Source of the DNA: Pteria penguin
Taxonomy: Eukaryota > Mollusca > Bivalvia > Pterioida > Pteriidae
Direction: 5' to 3'
NCBI GenBank assembly: GCA_035048485.1
Contig: CM068593.1
Location: 4,163,151 to 4,227,150, forward strand
Length of the DNA stretch: 64,000 nt
A program made the position numbers and the translations under genes. Below, piece after piece: positions 45,498 through 56,552 of this stretch (position 1 is its first letter; every line of letters begins with the position of its first letter). Under the pieces are notes generated by a model. It was not told the DNA's origin, did not search any database, and saw only the letters and a program-made list of their open reading frames with translations.

Positions 45498-46440
45498 ACA
45501 TTGTGTAATGGAAGGTACACACATGCAAAATGCAAAGGTACAAACACGTCCAATCAGGACATTGTGTATACACAAAGGTACAACCATGTCAAATGAGGAC
45601 ATTGTGTATAATCGAAGGTATAGTCATGTCAAATGAGGACATTATGTATAATCAAAGGTACAATCATGTCAAATGAGGGCATTGTGTATAATTGGAGGTA
45701 CAATAATACCAAATAAGGACATTGTGTATAATCTAAGGTAGAGTCATGTCAAATGAGGACATTATGTTTAATTAAAGGTACAATCATGTCAAATGAGGAC
45801 ATTATGTATAATCGGAGGAACAATCATACCAAATGGGAACATTGTGTATAAACGACAGTACAATCATACCAAATGAGAACATTGGGTATAACCAAAGGTT
45901 TAGTCATTTTAAATGAGGACATTGTGTGTAATTGAAGGTACGAACATGTCAAACCAGGACATTGTGTGTAATCAAAGGTACAATCATGTCAAATGAGGAC
46001 ATTGTGTGTAATGAAAGGTACAATCATGTCAAATGAGGACATTGTGTGTAATCAAAGGTACAATCATGTCAAATGAGGACATTGTGTGTAATCAAAGGTA
46101 CAATCATGTCAAATGAGGACATTGTGTGTTATGAAAGGTACAATCATGTCAAATGAGGACAATGTGTGTAATGAAAGGTACAACCATGTCAAATGAGGAC
46201 ATTGTGTGTTATGAAAGGTACAATTATGTCAAATGAGGACATTGTGTGTAATCAAAGGTACAATCATGTCAAATGAGGACATTGTGTGTAACGAAAGGTA
46301 CAATCATGTCAAATGAGGACATTGTGTGTAATCAAAGGTACAACCATGTCAAATGAGGACATTGTGTTTAATCAAAGGTACAATCATGTCAAATGAGGAC
46401 ATTGTGTATAATTAAAGGTATAGTTATGTCTAATGAAGAT
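45498..46440. repeat. 40-bp minisatellite, about 23 copies
   Basis: Unit of the form AAAGGTACAATCATGTCAAA then TGAGGACATTGTGTGTAATC, period 40. Copies between about 45960 and 46380 are nearly identical, whereas both edges are diverged (for example CAATCAGGAC, CAAATAAGGAC). Direct repeats without unique spacers. Confidence 0.92.
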
Positions 46441-48380
46441 ATCTTGCTTATTCATTTCTCATTATCACCTTTAGTTTGCAAGTCTAATGTTCTGTTTTTT
46501 ATAAAGTAGTTTGTCTCTGTATTGCATAGCTACATGTAACTCTTCTTATTTTTTCTTTTCTAAAACTTGTGTTCAAGAAACAGAGAAGAAACTTTCGTTT
46601 TACGAAACCATCATAGGCTGCTCATTCATAAATTCTATCCTTATCTATAAAAATGTGAATTTTCAGATATTCAAAATAAATTCCCACGCTAAAAATTTGG
46701 GAGTCATTCAAAAATTTAAGATATCCCAGCAAAGTGTCATGATGGTACTTACAATGGAGTACCATTGGGAGTATAGACAAACACCTTGTGAGCTAGAAGT
46801 GATACTAGGTGCCCGGGCAGAGCTGTCATTTCCTATTTTGGTTGCCACACTTGCTGTCTATACTTGATGAAACTTGAAAACATGAAAGACAAAACATTGT
46901 CTTGGCTAACAATAACCATATAGAAACTGCCATTGCAATGACAGATACTTTGTTTACAGTATTGAACAAGAAGTATATTGATGAGAAAGGTCAAGCTCAA
47001 GGTTACAAAGTCATTGACCTTGGTGTCAATTGAAAGGGTTTTATTTATTGAGTATTCATACCACATGAAGTTTCTACGTCAAAGTTATTGCATATTGCAT
47101 TTTGTGTAAAGCGGGACAGAATTATGGACACACAGACATATGATCCAAAAACTATAAGCCCTCGGACCTTTCAAGCCGGGTGCATAAAGATAAATATATC
47201 AAGCAATACCATTAAATTTTATTCATATTTATTAACTCCATGATTCTGTTATACAAACTATATTTGTAATTATTAAAATGTTACAATATTAATTAAAATG
47301 TAAGTATTCATGCACAGTTAAGTTGAAGACCTTGATGCCTAAATAGTAACACTTTTTAAGCTAAAAGTATCATTATGTCGAAAGATTGATATAAAGTTGC
47401 ATTAAATTTTCTCTTAAAGAGTTGGTTAAACTCTTAAATCAAGAAAAAAATATATTTTCATATATACATAATGTTCGTTTGTTATACACAGATGCCTACA
47501 ATTTTGTTTCAGTAAATAAAGTTGTAATCCAAAAATGTTAAAACTCAAATAAGAAGGTCATTAAGTGAACAATTGTGGTACCAAAATTAACCAAATTAAA
47601 GGTCTTGTCTCAAGGAATACACATGTTAAATATCAGTCATATCATATACCAGTCATGACATAAGGCCAAAGTAAAAGTTTTTTAAATGTAGGCCAAAATC
47701 TAAGGTCATAATGATGAAATCTTTGTGTCAATAGAAAGATCATGTCTTAAGTTATACATCTGTGATATATCAAAGCCCTATCACTTTTATCATAAAACAT
47801 TCACAACGAAGCTTAAATTTTACAGAGAAGCAGACAAAGGAACAGATCCTATATGCTCTCCAATAATCAGAGGCCAAAAGTTAAATAAATCAACTTAATT
47901 GGATTCATCATAGACCAAAACTAAATTAGAAAATAAATCCTTTGAGGTCAAATGTTGCCACAAAATCTTAAAGATCTTGTCACGGATAACCTTCATAACT
48001 CAACTAACAAATTTCCTTAAATACTGCATCAATCAGAAACAATAACAAAAATGTTGACAGATGGACAGACAGGCAGACATCATCAATCAATCAAGTGCTT
48101 GGTGATTTTTAACAATTTTTATCATTTTTCGTTTTTAAATAGACTTAAAACTAAATCATTTTCAAAGAACATAACAATATAGACAAAATTTTATTCAGCA
48201 AAAGTCAAAATATGAAATCTCAAGTTTACCATTGCAAAGAAAGCATAATAATAAAAATCTTATAAAGAAAATTTTACATTGACAACGTGGAGTTCTGTTA
48301 TACATCAGTAGGAATGCATGTCCTTATATACATCAAATTTATGATTCCAATGTTATTTGGGTCATAAAAACACAAACTTG
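46441..48380. other. Non-coding stretch with dispersed molluscan repeats
   Basis: Around 46975-47030 is a block with AAAGTCATTGACCTTGGTGTC, and around 48058-48080 a GGACAGACAGGCAGAC repeat tail. The open frame 46511-46867 has no recognisable domain and no supporting splice or composition signal. Confidence 0.4.
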
Positions 48381-48795
48381 GTAGAGGACTTTAAGCACTT
48401 ACTTCCAATAAGGTTTGGTGAAATTCTGTGCAGCGCTTTTGGAGAAGAAATCGAAAATGTGTCAACCAATCATGGTCCATGGCAGCCATCTTGATTTACG
48501 GATTGGCTCGAAAAATACATACTTGGTAGAGGGATTTGAGTACTTGCTTCCTATAAAGTTTGGTGAAATTGCGTGCAGTGGTTTGGAGGAGAAGTCGAAA
48601 ATGTGTCAACCAATCAGGGCCCATGGCGGCCATCTTTGATTACGGATCAGCTCGAAAAACACAAACTTTGTAGAGGATCTTGAGTACTTACTTCTTATAA
48701 GGTTTGGTGAAATTCTGTGAAGTGGTTTTGGAGAAGAAGTCGAAAATGTGTCAACCAATCAGGGCCCATAGCGGCCATCTTTGATTACAAATTGG
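48381..48795. repeat. Three tandem copies of a 144-bp dispersed repeat
   Basis: Copies start at 48381, 48526 and 48670, each with GTAGAGG, AAGGTTTGGTGAAATTCTGTG, GAGAAGAAGTCGAAAATGTG and TCAACCAATCAGGGCCCAT. The AAATTCTG...TTTCAGAGAAGGAGTCGAA phrase also recurs near 55646-55690, so these belong to one diverse family. Confidence 0.8.
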
Positions 48796-48950
48796 ATTAA
48801 TGTGCCATGCCTTCCGTGACACGGGGCCTCGGTTTATACTGTCGCATCCGAAAGAAAGGACACCCACATGACCAGAACAGGACTCGAACCCCCGGACCTC
48901 CCGATCTACATGTAAAGTCGAGCCGGCTACCACTAGGCCATGCCGGCTTC
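48796..48950 (-). mobile_element. tRNA-derived SINE, second type
   Basis: The minus strand begins GCCGGCATGGCCTAGTGGTA (A-box region), has GGGGGTTCGAGTCCTG (B box), then a body ending CCGAGGCCCCGTGTCACGGA and AGGCATGGCACAT. This 3' body is similar to SINE bodies I recall from molluscs (possibly of the V-SINE/RUDI kind; from memory only). No clear target duplication. Confidence 0.7.
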
Positions 48951-50690
48951 CTCCTTGTGGAGAATCTTTGCAGAAATCACAAAGGCATATCTTGACCCTA
49001 AAGGAAAGACATTGGCATGAATAGCGAATGAGAAGATAGGGTTAAATGATTTAAAAAGTCTTATATATGTAAAAAAAATTACCACACCAATTTCTCAATC
49101 CCCTTGGGAATGATTTTCATCAAAAACACGCATACACAACTAGACCCTAAGGAAAACAATTATGGATCATATAGAGGTTTCTGGCATGAATAATTTGTGA
49201 AGATATAGGATAACATGATTTACTTAGGCTTATATAGGAACCAAATGTTCAAGGAACAGTGTGTCTCCTGCTAAGCATGAACATGACTACCACATAAAGT
49301 GTGACTAGCGGACAGACAGACAGACAGACAAATAGATGCTGGACAGTGATCCCTATGTGCTGTTATGTCTAGCTGGCAACTTGGAAACTGACCATGACCA
49401 TTTCTCAGCCTCTGGGGGAGGATCTTCAAAATGAACATGCACAGCAAGAACCTAAGGGAAACAAGATGACCAATAAATATTTTTCTGCTATGAATAGACT
49501 ATAAGGGTAACTAGCAATTGTTTACAGCTGGATGTCTCGATCGACAGAAAGCTGGATGGACAGACGGACGGCAGACGACAGGGTATGGCATGAGCTTGAA
49601 AGTTCAATATGATGTCTTAAAGGTATGATTCATGCACGTTTTTGGATGTAAAAGTGTTGCGGATAAAGTCCTTTACATTTTTCCAACTTCTGTTTTTCAG
49701 AACTTTCTCTACTTTCAAGCACTTTTCAATTTCTGCTTTTCCAGGGAGTTTCATTGAAATAAAGTTTTTCCAAAATGTTCTCTCACTGCATTCTTCTCCC
49801 CTTCATTCCATGGAATTTTCGTTGCTATGTAAAAAGAATAATGCTCTTTGAATGCTTATGTTTAAAGACAAGACAAAGGATAAAAATTAATGAAAGGAGA
49901 TTAAAGATGTCATGATGTCAATGTCAAAGATGTCAATGACCAATAGGTTAAAACTGTGGTATAAGTTGAAACATTCTTCTACAAGTGAATACACATGAAT
50001 TATCAAAGCCTATCCATATGGTTCCAAAGTTATAGCCAAGTTGAAAGTGTGGCAAATTAACAAAGAGATAAATAGACAAACAGGAATACATTCCATATTC
50101 TGTAGCATGACATTCCTCAATACATCCTGAAATTTGATGATTATATCATAGACAAGGGGAGATTATTTCAGACAAAGTTTAAATATTTACTATTGAAGAA
50201 ATAACAAATGACAACCTGTAATCTAACAAGGTTTTGACCTTTGTGTCTGAGGCGATATATTATTGGTTAAAGGGTGCAAGATTAAAATCAAAATAAGATC
50301 ATAGACTGTCATTTACAGTGATGTCTCGTTAATCCAGGAACTCGATAATCTGGAAAATGTGAATTTTTTTCAACATATTTTCAACAAAAATGACCTTCAC
50401 CTTTACCGAGTGACTTTGAATGACCTTTGTCATAGAGCATGTATATATGATGTCTTTTGTGTGAAATATCAAATTCAAATTCAGACATGACAGCGACTAT
50501 TTGTTCCCCCGAAAAATTTTGGGGGCGCATAAAAAAACGTGGCAAGGCATATACATGTATCTTCACGATAAACACTTTAGACAGTTTGCAAATTTGTGAT
50601 AGCTGATTTGACGACAATTGACATTGTATATTAGTTTTTTAAGAGTAATTTTTAGTGAGCTGGGACGAATGTCCGGGGAGCTAATGTCAT
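48951..50690. other. Non-coding stretch with dispersed repeats
   Basis: GACAGACAGACAGACAGAC simple repeat at 49311-49330 and a related GGATGGACAGACGGACGG at about 49553, each ending blocks of molluscan-type dispersed repeat. No coding exon is visible. Confidence 0.45.
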
Positions 50691-51080
50691 AGCCTTAGTG
50701 TCAGCACCAGAGGCTTGACACAAAAACTTTAACCTTGGCTATAACTTCTGTACTAAGAGGGGTAGAGTCTTGAAACTTCACACATATTTACCTTCTGTAA
50801 ATCTCTTTTATTTGGGACAATGACCTTTGATCTTGACCTTAGAGTTTGACCTACTTTTCAAAAACTTTAACCTCGTCTATAACTTTTGAACCCAGAGGGG
50901 TAGAGTCTTGATTGACTTGAAACTTCACACATGCATACCTTGTGAAAGGCCCTTTTATTTGGGACCATGACCTTTGACCTTGATGTCAGACCTACTTTTC
51001 AAAAACTTTAACCTAAGGCTAGCACTTTTAAACCAAGAGGCATAGAGACTTGAAACTTCACACATGCATGATATGCAGCA
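50691..51080. repeat. Tandem 140-bp dispersed repeat, 2.5 copies
   Basis: CAAAAACTTTAACC recurs at about 50722, 50859 and 51000. Each is followed by a GTAGAGTCTTGAAACTTCAC block and a GACCTTTGACCTTGA block. Repeats rich in such words are widespread in bivalves. Confidence 0.8.
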
Positions 51081-51657
51081 CAATTAAGGCCGATTTCGTT
51101 TTTTTTCCTAATAAAAACGAATATTACTATTTCATGTCACATATTGTCACAATTTAGCTGTCATCTTTACAAGACTTTTTAGTTTTTAATCGAACACATG
51201 ATCCTTAATGCGTTCAATACTATGTAATTTTCACGTGACTTAAGTTCTAAAAATAGAACAAAACAGAACAACCTTGAAGATAAACCAAAAGCATCCCCTC
51301 TTAACGACAAATGATCATAAAAATCTTGTGATATATGAAAAGTTGATGACATTTCCTACAAGGAAAATGCTTTGGGATCGTGATATAACAGAAAACAACT
51401 GGACATTAACATTGGAATTTCACATGATCCCGCAGTATTTTAACTGTACTGGAAGACACAACGGACTAGTTGATGTCCAAGTCCAAATATTAGAATCCCA
51501 TTAGCATCCAGTTTGGACAAGTAACAGTGTATTTCCAAAAGTTTTTTATAATAAGACTTTATAATGATTTCTAGATTACTACTAAAATATCTTACCATCA
51601 GAAGTATGTTTCAAAGATAAGTCTATTTTCTGCTGTGTTATCATTATCATCACCATC
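51081..51657. other. Non-coding stretch
   Basis: No supported feature. The frame 51274-51504 looks moderately protein-like but has no motif or splice context. The right end may be 3' UTR of the candidate minus-strand gene end at 51658. Confidence 0.35.
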
Positions 51658-51710
51658 TTAATCATCATCATCACCACTGCCATCATCATCACTTCCAATG
51701 ATCAGGATTT
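51658..51710 (-). CDS. Candidate last exon with acidic C-terminus
   Basis: On the minus strand, acceptor TTTTTTTAG is followed by 53 nt ending in TAA at 51660-51658. With the single G of the next exon up it reads EILIIGSDDDGSGDDDD, an acidic C-terminal tail. The phase fits exon 52099-52166. An ATC-type trinucleotide repeat (TCATCATCA) underlies the acidic codons, so chance cannot be excluded. Confidence 0.3.
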
Positions 51711-52098
51711 CTAAAAAAACAAAAACATCAAAAGAAAATAAAATCAAAAAATGTCTCACCTTTTGATACCTGGTCTACCTTTGATCAACAAAAGCAACCA
51801 ACAAACAAAGTTAAATCAACATATTTTAAGCATGACGATAGAAAACACACTATGAGGACTATGACAATATATGTCTCTTTTACTTGAAATTGATAAGGTG
51901 AGCTAAAAAGTCCAAGAGAAGGTTAATATTAATTTGTTCTGAAATGATTGGTCCAACTTTTGTTAGTTGAATCTAAATTACTATCATTGTCTCTTTCAAG
52001 CTTGGAGCTCTTTTGAACTAATTGCTCAATTGACATATAACATAATTTATCAGCCTTTTATGAAAAATCTAAATTTGAATTTAAGAATAAATATTTAC

Positions 52099-52166
52099 CT
52101 CCTTCTGGATTTACATGGATTTCATCAAGACTTTGTCCAATATTGCTCATGATTCCCCTTTTTCTG
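52099..52166 (-). CDS. Candidate exon of an unidentified minus-strand gene
   Basis: Acceptor GTATTCAG, donor GGAG|GTAAAT. It reads RKRGIMSNIGQSLDEIHVNP then EG and ends in phase 1, matching the acidic exon downstream. It could start at the ATG at 52150-52148 or continue from an upstream exon. A possible 36-nt exon near 52520-52556 (TTTTGTAG to GAAT|GTGAGT) lies in the right place but does not fit in phase. No family recognised. Confidence 0.3.
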
Positions 52167-53060
52167 CTGAATACAGTATCTGGTAATCAATAATATTCAT
52201 GGTGAGCACGGATGTCATGACCCATAAAGCTGGCTAGTACTAATAGATCAAGCTCATTTTCTTTAAAATTTACTAATTGCGAAAGAGTGGCAATTTTTTT
52301 CTCAACTTTGTTGACCTCAAAAGAGCTGCTTCTTCAGCCCCACACAAAGATGAAATTTTCATCAAGAGATCAATGATTAATTACTTATAATAATATAATA
52401 TGTTTATAAAACAAAAACTAAGAAATGCAAATTGTGTGTTAGATATCAATGAACTATTTAAAATCAGTTACTTTCACACCCTTTCACACTGATGGGTAAT
52501 TTTAGAATTAAAATTATACTCACATTCAAAAGATTCTGATTTTGCAGACTCCGTTTTAACTACAAAAATTAAAAACAAAACTATTCAGAATATAAGATGA
52601 ACAGAACTTAGATGCGCCAAAAAGTGACAATGTATAGAATATGTACTGAAACATATAAAACAACACAATCTATAGAAGTATCAAATAAGTAATCATCAGA
52701 AATTATCTCTTTGATCAAGAATACTGAAACTGTCTGGCTTTTAACTATTTTTAACCTGTACATAGCCGTTAGCTACCATACGCACAGGAGTCTTGACATT
52801 TGTTCAATAAGTATTACTCCTTTGATGGGTAGAAGAAGAAGAAATATAAAAAAAAAAAGAAAAAATAAAGAGAAAGTGAGCTCCATAAATGTCAGAGTTT
52901 TCTCTATTCATCATGATATATTACCCGACAATTTTATTATTTCAAATGTCATAATCTACTGAAATGTATTAATTATTCTTTCTTATGAAAATGATAAATT
53001 GTGACCATAAAACAGTTATATCGGTAATTTGTAGTGTTATTTCGGTGAATCTCTGTTACT
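52167..53060. other. AT-rich non-coding stretch
   Basis: No supported feature. An A-rich tract lies at about 52840-52880. Confidence 0.4.
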
Positions 53061-53935
53061 TCAGAAATGTCAAATTCTATTTTTAGCAACAGCGACCATG
53101 TTTTTTGTCTGATCCAAAAAAGGAACACAAAATTTGTGCATAATATGATGAGGAACTAGCATGTACATTTTCAGAATGCTAGACGTTTTGGTACAAGGAT
53201 GTTTCAGTACAGGACATTTCGGTACATAAGAAAGACATTTCGGTACAAGCAAAGAAGTTTCGGTACAATGAAAAGGACATTTCGGTACACTAAAAAGATG
53301 TTTCAGTACATATGTTTGGGTGATTTATTCACTATATTTTAGTCTGTGTGTGACATGAGACAGCAAGTGTGACTAGTCAAACAGGTGACGCTTACTCCTA
53401 TAGACCATTCTATTGGGCAGTTACTCAATAGTTATCTGCCCTTTACCAATAGGTGTCGTGGTCGTATCTGCCATTACGGTACTGAAAAAAGCTATCAAGA
53501 TAGTAAAATGACCTATGAGCGTAGTGGTTAAAACAATATTTGTGTTTATCAATGTTTAATTGAATGGTCTCATCGGTGACTAGGATTGAAAATTCATAAA
53601 CGTGTTTGTTTTTATAGTCCATTATAAATTTCAGTTTAAAATTTAAATATATAAAAAAACAGAAAATGAAAAGGAACCTTTCTCCGGCCTTACCAAAAAT
53701 GTTGGTCACCAAGCTAAGTTATTTATTCAGTAATGAATGATGTACTTATGTATTACAGATTAATTAGATAATTATTAGATAATAATAAAACTTATTAAAT
53801 ACATATCATAGACATAGACTACTTTCAAAACATAGTCTAGTATGTTTCGGCAAATACCAATATCAAGACCTAGACCATTTCGCAAACGAAGATTTTTCGT
53901 AACTTTTACTCGGAAAGATTATCACTAACTTTCAG

Positions 53936-53971
53936 CAGAGACATATATACATATGTGTATATATATCTCTG
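53936..53971. mobile_element. 36-bp palindromic relative of the 56-bp miniature element
   Basis: CAGAGACATATATACATATG followed by TGTATATATATCTCTG is an almost perfect palindrome with the same CAGAGACATATATAC terminus as 16974-17029. Flanks CTTTCAG and CTATCAG match at 6 of 7 bases, a possible worn target duplication. Nested inside the 2465-bp element. Confidence 0.5.
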
Positions 53972-54192
53972 CTATCAGTATGCAGATTAATTGTTGTATT
54001 TGGGGATGAGAAATATCATCTACCTAACTATTTCTAAATTCAGGCTTTCCGTATTTGCAGAACCTGGCGTTGAAAGTTTTGGAAAATCCTTTAAAAAATT
54101 TCGTATATGATCCTTTGAAACATGACCTGCAGTTTTATGAAAATTGAATTCGCAAGTACCGAAATCAACTAGTCCAAAATAACTTAGATAAG

Positions 54193-54354
54193 CAGTGGCG
54201 GATTTAGGGGGAGCGGAGGGGTCGCTCGCCCCACCCTGGCAGTGACCCAAAATTTTACCAAAACCCTGTATTTTGGCCAATTTTGTGTTAAAATTGACTA
54301 AATTCGCCCCTCGACCCCCCCCCCCCCTCAAAGGAGGCGCTAGATCTGCCAATG
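54193..54354. mobile_element. hAT-like MITE (CAGTGGCGG termini), copy 2
   Basis: CAGTGGCGGATTTAGGGGG at the left and GCGCTAGATCTGCCAATG at the right are imperfect inverted repeats of the same type as 17201-17321, with a long C-run internally. It is nested inside the 2465-bp element; its target duplication is not clear. The open minus frame across it is a by-product. Confidence 0.65.
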
Positions 54355-55638
54355 GATAAAAACGAACATCATTTCACCGCATTACTTCCTCGTGTATGCA
54401 ATGTTAATTAATTTGCTTCAATCAACATACACATGTATCAATAATAGTCTTACGGATGATGGGGTTAAACAGCCAAAATAAATCCAGTAAGTTTATTGCG
54501 TAATACGGACGACAGTTTCTGGAATGTAGCTTTAACTTTTACCAATGCATTACCTATGCTGAGATATTACTGACCCCAGGTGATAACCTGGTTTTACACC
54601 TGTTACATAATCCATTTTCTGTTAGTACAAGCTACAACGTGACATTGGGACATGGATCGAAGTAACAATCATGGGACTAATCACAGATTTATATCTCTGA
54701 AATAATTTAATTTTAATAGATCAGTACTAAACAGTATATTATTCATAAAAACTAGCATTATAAGCGATAAGATTGAGTCTATCTCCATTTGCTTCAAGTT
54801 TTGTAAAGTAATGTTATTAAGGCAACCCATGGCAAATAGTCTGTACATGTATTTCACTTATAATCACTGTCCAAACTGCAAAAACAACTTAATAATAATA
54901 ATAAAAAAAAAAAAAAAAAAAAAACATTAGGTAGTATCAGCTGATGCAAGGACTTGTAAACTTGTTTAAAAGTCCTTTACTGATGATACGAGACTAGGCT
55001 GATGATAGCCATATTCAGTACCTTAATGGCAGATAGTCACGTGATCTAAAGATGGCCGCGCCCGTGTATTACGCGATAGAATGGTCTACAGACACATGGG
55101 TTAATTTTACTACAGGACATAGGCCCAAACGTATATGTATACATAAACTTCATCAAGTAACACTTTGTATCCACGCTAAAAAGTTCCTTAACAAACTTTA
55201 GGCACTTCAAGAAAAACGCAGTGTACTTCCATACAAAAGTTAAAAAGTTTATGTCTATATGTCTACTGTTCAGCTTACGGTCTTTACAGGTACATGTATT
55301 TTTAAGTATGCATGATCACAAGTATGCGAGGTAAATAAGACATATGAGTAAAAAAAAATAAATACACTGTATATAGTCTTCATTTTTGTTTTCTAAATAA
55401 GGTCACACATATCTCATATCCTGAAGTACCAATGGGACATACAGCATGGCACGTACATTTCCCTAACAGTTTGCTAGTACTGATGTTTTTACTTTTTTCA
55501 TGAAAGATTGTTATAATATCCATTTTAATTTGCTTCTGTACCGATATTTAGGTACCTGTATCGAAACGACCAAAGTCATGCACCGAAACGACCTATTTTT
55601 GTGTACCGAAAGTGTTTGTACCGAAATGTCCCGCACCC

Positions 55639-56504
55639 CATTTTCATTAAATTCTGCCCAGTAGTTTCAGAGAAGGAGTCGAAGATGTTAAATTCTATTT
55701 CTAGCAACAGCGGCAATGTTTTCTCTCCGATCAAAAACGAACCTCAAATTTTGTGCATAATATGGTGAGGAACAAGCATGTAAATTTTCATTGAATTCTG
55801 CCAAAGTTACAAAATAGATCTAGTCAACATGTAAATAACACCAAACATTTACTTTGAACTTCCTCTGACTCTTCAACAGTTAATCTTGGTCGATAGCTCA
55901 AATTATTAGATTTTTATATGTATGTAACCGTATTATATTGAAAAATGCAAAATTTTCTGTAATTAAGTAGATCTAAACTTTAAAGTAAGTAACTTATTAA
56001 TTAAGTAAGTAAGCTTTATTTAAAGTCGGCATTTTGTACATCATAAACAATAAACATGAGCTCTCAGGAGATCTTTAACCGACTACAAATTAAAAATGAG
56101 CTTTTCAGTTAGAACTAAATGATTCTATTTCAATAATTACCTTGCTTATATCCGCTGCAGGCCTGTGCTGTGTTTTTAAACAGTGTTAAATTCAAAATGC
56201 CGCCATTACTATCTCACCGTGTCCGTGACTGTGTAGCATAACGAACAAACGGGGACATCTCAAAAGTGTATAAAACACAATTTGGCGCGATCAAATAAAT
56301 GTAATAACACACGAAACCAATGTAAACTATTCAAATGGGGACATTTTTCAAAACATCAAAAAATAATATTTTTAATACCGATCCCGTTAATTTTTTGCCT
56401 CTGAGCACGATTTTAATGGTTTTGACAAACGGGGACGTCCCCGATTGGAGTGTGTCCCCGGTACGAAGGTGTGTATTCATACTATTGTCCCCAATTGACA
56501 CCGT

Positions 56505-56506
<2 letters not shown>
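55639..56506. other. Repeat-flanked stretch up to the second array block
   Basis: 55646-55800 is the target repeat (about 150-bp family) of the TIR transposon. 55982-56030 (minus) is a LINE/SINE-like 3' tail, CGACTTTAAATAAAGCTTAC followed by (TTAC)n. From about 56245 to 56495 several GGGGACA/TGTCCCC words occur, the last being TTGTCCCCAATTGACACC immediately before the CA tract where the array resumes. No coding exon. Confidence 0.5.

Positions 56507-56552
<46 letters not shown>

Larger units (their letters stand above)
53174..55638. mobile_element. 2465-bp TIR transposon, non-autonomous, 8-bp target duplication
   Basis: Left end GAATGCTAGACGTTTTGGTA; right end, read inwards, GGGTGCGGGACATTTCGGTA: imperfect inverted repeats. 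CATTTTCA flanks it on both sides (53166-53173, 55639-55646). The target is itself repeated at about 55787 without the insertion (ATTTTCATTGAATTCTGCC), giving the empty site. Subterminally, ACATTTCGGTACA-type words recur five or six times from 53186 to 53310 and, inverted, four times from 55540 to 55630. A second inverted pair (TATAGACCATTCTATTG at 53399, CGATAGAATGGTCTACA at 55074) lies deeper. No transposase frame is present; the minus frame 53443-53712 has no motif. An 8-bp duplication is seen in hAT, P and Merlin-like families; I cannot choose. Confidence 0.75.

Noticed and set aside
45498..46440. Regular 40-bp direct repeats resembling a CRISPR array
   Set aside because: Units abut with no unique spacers, edges decay gradually, and the surrounding DNA is animal nuclear DNA with introns and SINEs. 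It is a minisatellite.
46511..46867. 118-codon plus frame
   Set aside because: No domain, no splice context, AT-rich composition; chance frame in non-coding DNA.
48870..48950. A functional tRNA gene on the minus strand
   Set aside because: tRNA-like promoter only; it is followed by a SINE body, and the acceptor stem is not convincingly paired.
52520..52556. 36-nt micro-exon on the minus strand
   Set aside because: Has acceptor and donor words but neither open phase fits the downstream candidate exon without a stop.
54020..54352. 110-codon minus frame with glycine/proline runs
   Set aside because: It is the C-run and termini of a hAT-like MITE read in frame; no domain.
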